A stretch of DNA of 64,000 nucleotides from DATDAW01 sp036525185 (lineage in GTDB: Bacteria > Verrucomicrobiota > Verrucomicrobiia > Chthoniobacterales > DASVRZ01), in assembly GCA_036525185.1 (NCBI GenBank), contig DATDAW010000054.1, positions 1 to 64,000 of the forward strand, read 5' to 3'. Every line of letters starts with the position of its first letter. Position 1 is the first letter of the stretch. Below the pieces are notes generated by a model, which was not told the origin of the DNA, did not search any database, and saw only the letters and a program-made list of their open reading frames with translations. Made by a program: the position numbers and the translations under genes. This document shows, in pieces, positions 9,112-17,719 of this stretch.

Positions 9112-9267
9112 TTACTCGTCGGGTTTGGTTTTTTTAAGGCCGATCACGCGATCGCCTTCGTTGAACTGGCCGCGTTTCTTGAGAACTTCGACGCGCTCAA
9201 AACGCTTGAGCACATTACGCTTCGCCGCAATTTTGCTGGCGCCTTTGAGACTGCGATGTTGGGACAT
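9112..9267 (-). CDS. Small basic protein of the Chlamydiae/Verrucomicrobia type
   Basis: A 51-residue, very basic protein (MSQHRSLKGASKI at the start, GDRVIGLKKTKP near the end). It matches the small basic protein family known from Chlamydiae, Verrucomicrobia and relatives, thought to be ribosome- or RNA-associated. I chose the ATG at 9267. The frame remains open further upstream, but that extension looks like read-through of promoter DNA, and the family starts at MSxHxSL. A good promoter lies at 9310-9338. The gene is divergent from the nucleotidyltransferase gene. It is the best single taxonomic marker in the window. Confidence 0.85.
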   Translation of the reverse strand: MSQHRSLKGASKIAAKRNVLKRFERVEVLKKRGQFNEGDRVIGLKKTKPDE

Positions 9268-9309
9268 GATCGATCTGGCTGTTGAGGTTCGAGTTTTTCG
9301 AGGGGTGGG

Positions 9310-9338
9310 AAAGTAGGCACCAAGAGAGTGTTTTGCAA
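9310..9338 (-). promoter_or_regulatory. Sigma-70 type promoter for the small basic protein
   Basis: On the minus strand TTGCAA (9333-9338) is followed after exactly 17 bases by TACTTT (9310-9315), which is close to TTGACA-17-TATAAT. It lies about 43 bases upstream of the ATG at 9267, a sensible place for a strongly expressed ribosome-linked gene. Confidence 0.5.
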
Positions 9339-9472
9339 CCGGGATTTCTGTGCTCGCGTAATGAGGTTTTGCAACCCGCGTGACGACGTTTATGCGACCT
9401 GCCATTATGCTGTTGCAGCGGGACGAGAGAAAATGAACGGATGTTTTCCGAAGTTCCTGGTACATAGCCTTC

Positions 9473-10279
9473 ATGCCATCGTTTTCACAAGAACACTTAA
9501 ATGAACTAGCATCTCTTTTTGCGCGAAACTCCGCAATTCAAGCCGTTGTATTATCTGGTTCGGTCGCCTCGGGAACGGTGGATGACCGATCGGATTTCGA
9601 CCTGTATCTTTATTCGCGAGGTGCTGTTTCACCGAATTTCCGTGAGGAAATTCTGCGTCCGAGAGCGAAGCATCTGGAGATCCAACGGGTCTTCTGGGAG
9701 GAAGAAGATGCCTGGATCGAGCACGATGGCACGCAATTTGAGGCGATGTATCGTTCTTGCGATTGGGCGGACAACGAAATCAATGCCCGCCTGGACCGCT
9801 TTGAAGCGTCCATCGGATACACAACTGCGTTCCTTTTCAATATTTCACGATCGCATATCCTTTTTGACCGATTCGGATGGTTTGCGAAATTGCAAAATCG
9901 CTTGATACAAGCCTATCCGAAAGAGTTGGCCCAAGCGATCACAGAAAAGAATTTTCCGTTACTTGGCGACATCATTGGCTCGTATGAGAGTCAAATTCGC
10001 TCGGCGTTTGCCCGCAAGGATTTGGTCAGCCTGAATCACCGCGTCGCAGCCTGGCTGGCGAGTTATTTTGACATTCTTTTTGCTGCCAATCACCGATTTC
10101 ACCCGGGCGAAAAGCGGCTTTTGGTTCATGCTGCCGCTTTGCCGACCCAGCCGGATGGAATGTCTGAAGATCTTTCGCTCGCTTGCCTCGGCGCTACCGA
10201 TCTTCAGAACGATGTGGCCGATCATTTAGGGAAAATGCGTGCCCGCCTTCGCGAGTGGCTCTCGGCAAAGGGCCATTGA
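9473..10279 (+). CDS. Nucleotidyltransferase-fold protein (possible DUF4037-like C-terminal region)
   Basis: The 268-residue protein has the minimal nucleotidyltransferase signature: GSVASG at residues 29-34, then SDFDLYLY with the metal-binding Asp pair D41 and D43. The C-terminal half is helical and resembles the helical region of DUF4037-type and kanamycin-nucleotidyltransferase-like proteins. It probably transfers a nucleotide to a small molecule or protein, but the target cannot be told. It stands alone, divergent from the small basic protein gene and followed by a repeat-containing gap. It is not clearly an antibiotic resistance enzyme; I would not call it one. Confidence 0.75.
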   Translation: MPSFSQEHLNELASLFARNSAIQAVVLSGSVASGTVDDRSDFDLYLYSRGAVSPNFREEILRPRAKHLEIQRVFWEEEDAWIEHDGTQFEAMYRSCDWADNEINARLDRFEASIGYTTAFLFNISRSHILFDRFGWFAKLQNRLIQAYPKELAQAITEKNFPLLGDIIGSYESQIRSAFARKDLVSLNHRVAAWLASYFDILFAANHRFHPGEKRLLVHAAALPTQPDGMSEDLSLACLGATDLQNDVADHLGKMRARLREWLSAKGH

Positions 10280-10301
10280 TCGGAATTTCGTAAGACACAG
10301 G

Positions 10302-10429
10302 CTCTTACTTCTTGCTCTGGGCAGGACGCGGGCATCCGTTCAGGAACGCGACCCAATTTGCCGGTGACAGGTGTTTAGGTGCCGGAGGCACCCCGAGTGC
10401 AGAGCAAGAGCAAGAGAAAGAAGTAAGAG
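10302..10429. repeat. 128-base element with imperfect terminal inverted repeats
   Basis: CTCTTACTT and CTTGCTCTG (10302-10319) are matched by CAGAGCAAG (10400-10408) and AAGTAAGAG (10421-10429), with a 12-base insertion in the right arm. The right arm is also the second copy of the purine-rich repeat seen at 2596-2630. Inside lies a smaller stem, GGTGCC-GGA-GGCACC. The element fills most of the 227-base gap between the nucleotidyltransferase and ftsK. It could be a small non-autonomous repeat or a strong terminator for the upstream gene. Confidence 0.45.
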
Positions 10430-10506
10430 AAAGATGCAGGGGAGCGCCTCCGAGCTGAAACCGGGGATTGAACGGACCTGCGAAAAGAATATGATCGTGC
10501 CGCACC

Positions 10507-12990
10507 ATGCCTTCTGTTTCTCGCGCTGCCAAACCCAATCACTGGAACGAAGTCATCGGACTTTGCCTGATCGTGCTCGGAGTCGCCTATTTCATGGCGC
10601 TGGTCTCCTACACGCCTCGTGATGTACCGACGTGGGTCTGGTTTTCCACCGCTTCGCCGCCGAACAATCCGGCGCAAAATTTTGTCGGTCCCGTCGGCGC
10701 CGTCATTGCTGGGTTCAGTTATTTATCCATGGGAGCCGCAGCGTATCTCCTGGCGGCGTTGGCGATGGGCTACGGCGGGTACAAGGTGCTGACAGGGTCA
10801 AAAATCGGCAAAAGGCTTCCCTGGGTGCTCGCAGTAGTTATCAGTGGGGCTTGTCTGGCTCAGTTGCAGCCGTGGTTTTTAAAAAGCTGGAAACAGGACT
10901 TTAACATAGATGGGCCGGGCGGAACCCTCGGCTATCAGCTCGGCGACGCGCTTCTGGAGAAATTGCTGGGTGGACCCGGTTCGCTCATTCTCATCGGCGG
11001 CGTTTACGTCATCAGCTTGATCCTGGCCACGGGGGTCCGGCCGATTCACGTGCTGATCGCATCGGTCGCGGCTCTCAAACGGGCGATCTCCGAATCCATC
11101 GCTGCCGCCGAAAAACGAAAGCTTGAGCAGGCATCCGAAGCCGAGCGCAAAGCTGTTGAGCTCAAGCGCTTGGCAAAAGAACAGCGCCTCGTCGAAAAAA
11201 CGCTTCGCAAGAAAGGTATCTCGCCCGACTCCATCCCGGCGCCGAGTGCAGCTGGCTCGGAATCCGATTCATTCCGACCGCCGCCCAAGGTCACTGATAC
11301 CTCCCTGCCGCTGCCTGCGGCGTCAAAACCGAAGATTAAGCCGGATAAAACGGAGAAGAAAGAGCAGGGCCTTCTCCAAAACAACGCTGCTGCTTTCGAG
11401 AACTACGAGCTTCCCGAAATGGAGCTCCTTGACGAACTTGATCTGGCGGGACGCACCGGGGCCAACCACGACGAACTTCTCGCTATTCAGGCCACACTCA
11501 TCGAGACACTTGCCCATTTCGGTATTCAGGCCAGCCCAGGCGATATCACGAAAGGGCCGACGATTACGCGATACGAAGTTTATCCCGCCCAAGGCGTCCG
11601 CGTGGACCGGATCAGTTCACTCGAAGCCGATATCCAGCGCGCCACACGGGCCGAACGCATCAACATCCTGGCTCCGATCCCGGGCAAAGACACCGTTGGC
11701 ATCGAGATCGCCAATTCAAAAAAGGTCAAAGTCATCCTCCGGGAAATCCTCGAGTCCGAAGATTGGGCTAATACAAAGGCCAAAATTCCCATCGCACTCG
11801 GCAAGGACGTTTATGGCAAGACGATCATCGCCGACCTGGCCGCAATGCCGCATTGCCTCGTCGCCGGGACCACTGGATCCGGCAAAAGCGTCTGCATTAA
11901 CGCGGTCATCGCCAGTATCTTATACCGTTTCACGCCGGATGAACTGCGCTTCATCATGATTGACCCCAAGGTGGTCGAAATGCAGATTTACAACACGTTG
12001 CCGCACCTTGTTGTCCCGGTCGTCACCGACCCAAAGAAAGTGTTGCTCGCCCTCCGCTGGGTCATCAACGAGATGGAAAATCGCTATCAGATGTTCGCCA
12101 AGATCGGCGTCCGGAATATTGCGACGTTCAATGCCCGACCTCTTCCCAAGACTCAAAAAGAGCTCGACGCCGAACGAGCCGCTAGCGCCTCTAAAAAGGC
12201 GGGTAAAACCCCTGCCATGGAGCTTTTCCCGGTAGAGCCGGAGACGGCCGAAGACGCGGCTCCCGAGCAAGAGCAAGAAGCCGCTCCGCGTCCAGCCGCC
12301 CGCAATACTCGCGATGCGGATATCATTCCCGATCGCCTGCCGTACATCATTGTCATCGTGGACGAACTTGCCGATCTCATGCAAACGGCCCCGGCCGATG
12401 TTGAGAGCGCCATCGCCCGCATTACGCAAAAGGCGCGCGCGGCCGGTATCCACATGATCGTTGCCACTCAGACGCCACGGGCAGACGTCATTACCGGCGT
12501 CATCAAAGCCAATGTGCCCAGCCGCATCGCTTTCCAGGTTGCAAGCGGTCTCGACAGTCGGATTATTCTCGACGAAAAAGGCGCGGAACGTCTTCTTGGC
12601 CAGGGTGATATGCTGTATTTGCCGCCGAGCTCGTCCCGCCTGGTCCGCTCACAAGGCGTGCTCGTGACCGATGACGAGATTCGTCGGCTTGTCGAGTTTG
12701 TTTCGAATCAGGCGCCGCCATCATTCGATATCAACGTTCAGGAAAGCATCGAGTCCGGCTCCGATTCTGCGGAGGAAGTCAGCGAGGAAGATGAGGAGCT
12801 CGTGCAGAAATGCATCGAGATCATCCGCCAGGAAAAAAAGGCCTCGACATCCCTCTTGCAACGACGTTTGCGGTTGGGCTACACGAGGGCGGCTCGCATC
12901 GTGGACATTTTGGAAGACCGTGGCATTCTCGGCCCCGGTGAAGGTGCAAAGCCCCGCGAAATTCTCGTTGATCTCGACGCTTTGGTTTAA
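10507..12990 (+). CDS. ftsK: DNA translocase FtsK
   Basis: FtsK anchors at the division septum and pumps chromosomal DNA to resolve termini. The 827-residue protein has four predicted membrane spans in the first 180 residues and a charged linker (about 190-310). The RecA-like motor carries Walker A GTTGSGKS (residues 454-461) and Walker B IVIVDELADLM (D619, E620). The C-terminal winged-helix gamma domain starts near residue 757 (QKCIEIIRQEKKASTS) and binds orienting sequences. Between the Walker motifs an insertion of roughly 60 residues, rich in Ala, Glu and Pro, replaces the usual short loop. It is followed closely by a RodZ-like gene, consistent with a division and shape cluster. Confidence 0.95.
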   Translation: MPSVSRAAKPNHWNEVIGLCLIVLGVAYFMALVSYTPRDVPTWVWFSTASPPNNPAQNFVGPVGAVIAGFSYLSMGAAAYLLAALAMGYGGYKVLTGSKIGKRLPWVLAVVISGACLAQLQPWFLKSWKQDFNIDGPGGTLGYQLGDALLEKLLGGPGSLILIGGVYVISLILATGVRPIHVLIASVAALKRAISESIAAAEKRKLEQASEAERKAVELKRLAKEQRLVEKTLRKKGISPDSIPAPSAAGSESDSFRPPPKVTDTSLPLPAASKPKIKPDKTEKKEQGLLQNNAAAFENYELPEMELLDELDLAGRTGANHDELLAIQATLIETLAHFGIQASPGDITKGPTITRYEVYPAQGVRVDRISSLEADIQRATRAERINILAPIPGKDTVGIEIANSKKVKVILREILESEDWANTKAKIPIALGKDVYGKTIIADLAAMPHCLVAGTTGSGKSVCINAVIASILYRFTPDELRFIMIDPKVVEMQIYNTLPHLVVPVVTDPKKVLLALRWVINEMENRYQMFAKIGVRNIATFNARPLPKTQKELDAERAASASKKAGKTPAMELFPVEPETAEDAAPEQEQEAAPRPAARNTRDADIIPDRLPYIIVIVDELADLMQTAPADVESAIARITQKARAAGIHMIVATQTPRADVITGVIKANVPSRIAFQVASGLDSRIILDEKGAERLLGQGDMLYLPPSSSRLVRSQGVLVTDDEIRRLVEFVSNQAPPSFDINVQESIESGSDSAEEVSEEDEELVQKCIEIIRQEKKASTSLLQRRLRLGYTRAARIVDILEDRGILGPGEGAKPREILVDLDALV

Positions 12991-13035
12991 CGGTTTTTTT
13001 GCTGTTAAGTAACGTGAGCGATCAGAACGACTCTG

Positions 13036-13818
13036 ATGTCTGAGACACCAGAAAACGATAAAAGGGATCCAAGGGGCGATTCCCCTGGCAAACGATTGGA
13101 GGCAGCTCGTCAACGGAGTGGTTGGACGATTGATGACGTAGCGCGCATGACCAAAATGCGGCCGGGACAGATTCGCGACCTAGAGGCGGACAACTACAAA
13201 AATTTTGCAAATCTGGCTTACGCAAAAAGCTTTCTCAAAATGTACGGGAGATTTCTTCGCGTCGACCTCAGCGACGTAATCGATCGATTGCATCTGCCCG
13301 AGAGAATCGGGATCGAGCACTACCAGTATTTGAATGCTCCCCGCGAGGAAGAACCGCCGCATCGTCCGGGCCCCCGTGCCCGGCGGACAGCGGCGTCGCA
13401 GACGCTGCGATCCGGGTCGGGTGTGACGGCCAAGTGGTTGATTTTTGGAGTGATATCCTTGCCGATCGTGGCTTTCCTGGCCGTTTTTGCCGTCAACCTG
13501 CAGCGTCTCGACCTCGGGAAAACCGGAAGAGTCGGTGGCGATACGGCTGGCGAGTCGTCGTCATCGACGCCATCGCTCGAATCGCCGTCGGCAAAACCAG
13601 GCGCCGCTACCCCTGTTCCTGAATCAGGTCCGAATACGGAAACAACTCCGCATCCGCGCCCGTTGCCTGTCCATACACCCGACGCGCCTGGTGTGTTTAA
13701 TCCCGCAGGAACACCTGATGACTCTGCGGATATTTCTTCGCCGACGGTGTCTCCCAGTCCGGCACCCAGCGAACCCGAGATCCGCCGGGCCGAACCGGTT
13801 CGTCCACTCCCGCAGTAG
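13036..13818 (+). CDS. RodZ-like protein (HTH_25 domain, one membrane span)
   Basis: The 260-residue protein has an N-terminal helix-turn-helix of the RodZ/HTH_25 type (residues 17-85: GKRLEAARQRSGWTIDDVA, then AKSFLKMYGRFL). A basic juxtamembrane patch, one membrane segment (about 133-154) and a Pro/Ser/Thr-rich periplasmic tail follow. RodZ links the MreB cytoskeleton to wall synthesis. The usual folded C-terminal domain (DUF4115) is not visible; the tail is low-complexity, so the periplasmic function may differ. It starts 45 bases after ftsK and is probably co-transcribed with it. Confidence 0.8.
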   Translation: MSETPENDKRDPRGDSPGKRLEAARQRSGWTIDDVARMTKMRPGQIRDLEADNYKNFANLAYAKSFLKMYGRFLRVDLSDVIDRLHLPERIGIEHYQYLNAPREEEPPHRPGPRARRTAASQTLRSGSGVTAKWLIFGVISLPIVAFLAVFAVNLQRLDLGKTGRVGGDTAGESSSSTPSLESPSAKPGAATPVPESGPNTETTPHPRPLPVHTPDAPGVFNPAGTPDDSADISSPTVSPSPAPSEPEIRRAEPVRPLPQ

Positions 13819-13898
13819 AAGGGTTCATTCGGCTTGCCTTTTGCGAGGCTGTTCTGCTACTTAGGCGGGGCGTTTTAAATCCCCCGGCGGCTGTATCC

Positions 13899-15671
13899 AT
13901 GTTCTCTCCCAGAAGTCTGCTTGTCATTGTTTTTGCCCTGATGGTTGGCGGCATTGCGGGCCGCGTTACAGCTCCGGAAAATGGAAGATCCATGGAGACG
14001 CTTCCTTTGGAGAAGAAGAGCCGGGAGGGCTCGTCGACATCAACAAATCTCGAAGCCGCTGCCGTTCTTGCAAACAACGATCCCGGCACGTCCCGCGCCG
14101 TCGTTGATGTGACTCCCGGGCCGGAATTTCCGAACAAAAAGCCCATCCCTACGCTTTCCGAGCTGTTGAAGATGACCGGCTGGTCGAAGGTATGGGAGCA
14201 GGCCAAACGTTTCGCTGAGACGCTGGATGAAAACAGCATCCGCGCCGCGCTTCAGCAGGTCGACGCCGGCCCGTCAGGCTATACGCGCAGTTCCGTGCAA
14301 GGCGCCCTCCTCAGACGCTGGGCGGAGCTGAATCCAATCGCGGCTCTCGAATACGCCCGAAAGGCAAGGACCAGAACATTCAGCCAGAGTTCACTAGCTA
14401 TCGTGACCTACGCTTGGGCGGAGAATGATTTTCAGGCAGCGATGGCATGGGTAAACAGCCTTCCCCAAGGCAGGGAAAAACAATTTGCCTTGAGCGGGAT
14501 TATCAATTCGGTTGCCGATAAGGACCCGGATCGCGCTTTAAAAATGCTGATGGCATCGCCGCGAGCAGACGGCCCGTATTCTGGTTCCAGCTCTCAGGTT
14601 TTCATGGTCCTGGCACAGCGAAATCCGGTGGACGCAGCCCGCAAGGCGGCCAGTTTGCCCGCCGGACAACTCCGGTCATCGGCTTTTTCCACTATCGCGA
14701 TGCAATGGGCCGCAATTGATCCCAAAGCGGCTGCGGCATGGGCTCAGACGCTGTCGGGGCAGGCGCAAAACCAGACGCTTGGCAGCATCGCCAGCCAGTG
14801 GGCGAGGAATGATCCAAAAGCAGCCGCCGATTTTGCACAATCGCTGGAATCCGATTCTGCTCGCAAGAGTATGACCGGGGACGTGGCCAGAACCTGGGCA
14901 CAGAGCGATGCGGAAGCTGCGGTCGCGTGGGCGCAAAGCCTGCCAAATGATGAATCCCGTTCCAACGCGATGCGCCAGGTTCTTTGGGAGTTCGTGCAGT
15001 CCGAGCCGAACAGGGCAGGCGCTTATGTCCTCAAACTAAGAGACGACCCGAAGTTCCCCGAATATTTGAGTTCGATGAGCAGTCAGTGGGCCTGGCAGGA
15101 TCCTGAGGGTGCCATCAAATGGGCCGCCAAGCAGACGGACCCACGAGTGGAGACCAGTTTCATGTCGCATGTCCTGGGCCAATGGGCGCAAAACGAACCC
15201 GAAAAAGCGATCGCACAGATCAATTTGCTCAAGGACCCGCAGGCGAAAAAACAAGCGATGGAAAACATTGCCCGTCAATGGTCCGACGACGCGCCGGAAA
15301 AAGCCATGGCGTGGCTCGTTTCCCTTCCCGCCGGCGATGACCGTGATAGCGCGATGCGCAGCGCGGTGGCGAATTGGACGCAATCCAAACCCGCCGATGT
15401 TGCCACCTGGCTCGGGCAACTCCCCGAAGGAGCCACCCGCGATGCGATGATCTCGTCGTTCTCTAACAACGTCGCCCAAAACGACCCTGAAGCCGCCACA
15501 GCCTGGGCGTTTTCCATTTCTGACGACAAAAAACGCGAATCCGCCGCCGTCGTTGCGCTCAAAAAGTGGTCGCAAGCCAACCCGTCTGCCGCAACCCACT
15601 GGATCAACCAACAGAATTTTGCCCCGGAAGACCGCGCCAAGTACCTTGGCTTGGTCCGGCCTAAAAAGTGA
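13899..15671 (+). CDS. WA-repeat solenoid protein, membrane-anchored (first of two tandem copies)
   Basis: I do not know a characterised function for this 590-residue protein. It starts with an N-terminal hydrophobic segment (residues 5-22, ending GGIAGRVTAPE), which is a signal anchor or an uncleaved signal peptide. After a linker it is built of about thirteen repeats of some 33 residues. Each repeat has a core of W-A-x-x-(D/N)-P-x-A-A-x-x-W followed by a Leu/Pro/Gly turn. The pattern predicts a helical-hairpin superhelix like TPR or Sel1 arrays, likely a periplasmic protein-binding surface. It follows the RodZ-like gene by 80 bases and is followed at once by a paralogue. Similar WA-repeat proteins are, to my knowledge, frequent in Verrucomicrobia. 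Confidence 0.75.
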   Translation: MFSPRSLLVIVFALMVGGIAGRVTAPENGRSMETLPLEKKSREGSSTSTNLEAAAVLANNDPGTSRAVVDVTPGPEFPNKKPIPTLSELLKMTGWSKVWEQAKRFAETLDENSIRAALQQVDAGPSGYTRSSVQGALLRRWAELNPIAALEYARKARTRTFSQSSLAIVTYAWAENDFQAAMAWVNSLPQGREKQFALSGIINSVADKDPDRALKMLMASPRADGPYSGSSSQVFMVLAQRNPVDAARKAASLPAGQLRSSAFSTIAMQWAAIDPKAAAAWAQTLSGQAQNQTLGSIASQWARNDPKAAADFAQSLESDSARKSMTGDVARTWAQSDAEAAVAWAQSLPNDESRSNAMRQVLWEFVQSEPNRAGAYVLKLRDDPKFPEYLSSMSSQWAWQDPEGAIKWAAKQTDPRVETSFMSHVLGQWAQNEPEKAIAQINLLKDPQAKKQAMENIARQWSDDAPEKAMAWLVSLPAGDDRDSAMRSAVANWTQSKPADVATWLGQLPEGATRDAMISSFSNNVAQNDPEAATAWAFSISDDKKRESAAVVALKKWSQANPSAATHWINQQNFAPEDRAKYLGLVRPKK

Positions 15672-15718
15672 GGCGGAATGCCGAACGACGTTGGGGGGAG
15701 ACACACATTTCTGTTTCA

Positions 15719-17311
15719 ATGTCACTCAAAGTCATCCTCCTCCTGATCGCCGCCCTCCTCATTGGGGGCGTTGCCGGGCGGCTTACCGCTCCCGAGAGTA
15801 AAAGCGACCTTCCGTCGCGTTTTGCCAATACCGAAAAAAAGAGCGTCAAAGGCAACTCCCCCACGTTCGTCAATTCCCGCGTCATCATCGAGGAAGTTCA
15901 AAATCCCGACCCCAATCACGGCGGCAGCGCCATTCCCACGCTCGGCGAGCTTCTTTCCTCGGACTTGCAAAAATTGTTTCCCGGCGCACAGAATTTCGCC
16001 AATTCACTCGACGAAAATGGCGTGATAGAGGCGCTCCAAAAAGTCCTCGGCGCTTCGGCCACCACGGTGCGCCAGAATGTTCTAAGTGTTCTCGTTGAGC
16101 GCCTCGCCTCACTCAATCCCAGGGAAGGGGTCCAATTCGTTGAAGAACTGCCGGCTAGTGAAATGAAGCAGGGTTTTTACTCCCAGATCGCCTCAAATTG
16201 GGCTGCCAAAGACCCGGCAGCCGCGTGGACCTGGATTTCCGGACTCAAGGACAGCCATACCAAGTTAATGGCCACACTGAATCTTATTAACGCCATGGCT
16301 GGCAAGGACCCAGAGGGCGCTTTGCGACTTGCCTTGCAACTTCCACCAGGCATGCGTTCCCGATTCGGATGGGCCTATTCGGTCTTCCGGGTTATGGTTG
16401 AAAAAAATCCGGCCGAAGCGGCGCGCCGCGCGTTGGAATTACCACCTGGAAACGTCCGGGAACAGGCCGTCAATGTTGTCGCCAGTCAGTGGGGGATAAG
16501 CGACCCTGCTGCCGCGCTGGCTTGGAGTGAATGTCTTCCTACAGGTCGGGCCAAGACCAGCGCCATCAGCGCAGTTGTCGTGCAATGGGCGCAAAACGAT
16601 CCAGAAGCCGCAGCAGCATACGCCCAGCGACACGCCGCAGGTCAGGCTGGCCGCCAAATGTTGCAAAACGTCGTCTCAAGTTGGGCTCAGAACGACATCA
16701 AAGCTGCCATGAATTGGGTAAGTAGCCTCCCCGAAGGCCCGGCAAAGGTGAACGCGTTGCGCAGCATGAGCTTCCAAATGGCGCAGGGTAATCTGAAGGA
16801 AGCGATCGAATTTGCCGAAAACCTTCCGCCCAGCTTGGTTCGCAACGATCTATTGCAAAGCCTCGCTTTCGCCTGGGCGCAAAGTGACACCAAATCCGCT
16901 CTTGCCTGGATCGAAACCCTGCCCGCCGGCGAAGCTCGCGAGCGCGGCTTGCAACAGGCTCTTTCCACGTGGGCAAGCGGTGAACCGGGTGCTGCGGCGA
17001 ACTATATCGTGAAAATGGAAGCAGACGGAAAGTTCGAGCGCTATCTTTCCAGTGTTGGCTCCGAGTGGGCCTCGCAGGATCCTGCCGCCGCTCTCAAATG
17101 GGCTGCGACGCAGAACAATCCGGAGATCGAGCGACACTTCACCGTCAGCGTTCTTGGCAGTTGGGCGAATTATGAACCCGAAAAAGCTGCCGGAGGGATC
17201 AATTCTCTCCGGTCGCCAGAGGCCCGGCAGCAAGCCATCAGTCAGGTTGCCAGCCAGTGGTCGAATGACGAACCGGAAGCCGCGGTGAGGTGGCTGGCCC
17301 CAATGCCGTAG
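15719..17311 (+). CDS. WA-repeat solenoid protein, second tandem copy, truncated by an in-frame TAG
   Basis: This copy starts at the ATG at 15719. An earlier ATG at 15668 is possible, but the hydrophobic N-terminus MSLKVILLLIAALLIGGVAGRL begins here and lines up with the first copy. It carries the same anchor and about eleven WA repeats. The frame stops at TAG (17309-17311) inside the repeat that reads WLAPMP, where the sister protein reads WLVSLPAGDDRD and continues. The product would be 530 residues without its last three repeats. Sequence after the stop remains open and homologous to the sister gene (next entry). The stop could be a recent mutation, a tolerated truncation, or a sequence error. 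Confidence 0.7.
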   Translation: MSLKVILLLIAALLIGGVAGRLTAPESKSDLPSRFANTEKKSVKGNSPTFVNSRVIIEEVQNPDPNHGGSAIPTLGELLSSDLQKLFPGAQNFANSLDENGVIEALQKVLGASATTVRQNVLSVLVERLASLNPREGVQFVEELPASEMKQGFYSQIASNWAAKDPAAAWTWISGLKDSHTKLMATLNLINAMAGKDPEGALRLALQLPPGMRSRFGWAYSVFRVMVEKNPAEAARRALELPPGNVREQAVNVVASQWGISDPAAALAWSECLPTGRAKTSAISAVVVQWAQNDPEAAAAYAQRHAAGQAGRQMLQNVVSSWAQNDIKAAMNWVSSLPEGPAKVNALRSMSFQMAQGNLKEAIEFAENLPPSLVRNDLLQSLAFAWAQSDTKSALAWIETLPAGEARERGLQQALSTWASGEPGAAANYIVKMEADGKFERYLSSVGSEWASQDPAAALKWAATQNNPEIERHFTVSVLGSWANYEPEKAAGGINSLRSPEARQQAISQVASQWSNDEPEAAVRWLAPMP

Positions 17312-17719
17312 GATGACAATCGCGACAACGCCATGCGCAACGCCGTCTCGAATTGGACACGGAACGATCCCGCCTCAGCCGCTTCTTGGCTCGGGCATCT
17401 TCCCGACGGCAAGACGCGGGATCAAATGATCAGCAGCTTTTCCAATAACGTCACGGACATCGACCCTGAAGCCGCTGCCAGCTGGGCTGCTTCGATCGGC
17501 GGCGAGAGCCATCGACGGAACACCCTGAGCAATGTCATCTCTCAATGGGCTCGTACCGACCGCCCCTCCGCCGAGGCCTGGGTCAACCGGCAGGGATTTT
17601 CCTTTCGAGCAGCAACAGCAACTGCTCACACAAATACGCAACACGAGGTAGCGCAGACATTCCTGTCTGCCCAGCGAGCGGAGCTCGAGAGAGGAATTTA
17701 TTCGGTAATTGAACGTTGA
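17312..17719 (+). pseudogene. Detached 3' part of the second WA-repeat gene
   Basis: The reading frame of the preceding gene continues after its TAG for 135 codons to TGA at 17717. It encodes the residues that correspond to the end of the sister protein (DDNRDNAMRNAVSNW matches DDRDSAMRSAVANW; FSNNV is identical). After WVNRQGF similarity ends, and the last 35 or so codons come from repeat DNA (see 17641-17787). It is thus a remnant with a changed tail. Internal ATG codons exist, but independent translation is unlikely. Confidence 0.7.
17648..17685. repeat. Short interspersed repeat with GCAGACA-TTCC-TGTCTGC palindrome
   Basis: The palindrome arms are at 17653-17659 and 17664-17670. The surrounding GTAGCGCAGACATTCCTGTC is, to my recollection, a common dispersed motif in Verrucomicrobia genomes, often read in frame as short conserved peptides at the ends of hypothetical proteins. 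Here it supplies the foreign tail of the broken WA-repeat gene. Only one copy is in this window, so the dispersed status needs a genome search. Confidence 0.45.

Noticed and set aside
8256..9137. Plus-strand open frame of 293 codons
   Set aside because: Antisense to the pseudouridine synthase gene, which has a complete catalytic motif set.
10440..10480. CGGGGATTGAACGGA, resembling the T arm of a minus-strand tRNA
   Set aside because: The conserved TTCGAA core is broken and no acceptor or anticodon arm can be paired on either side.
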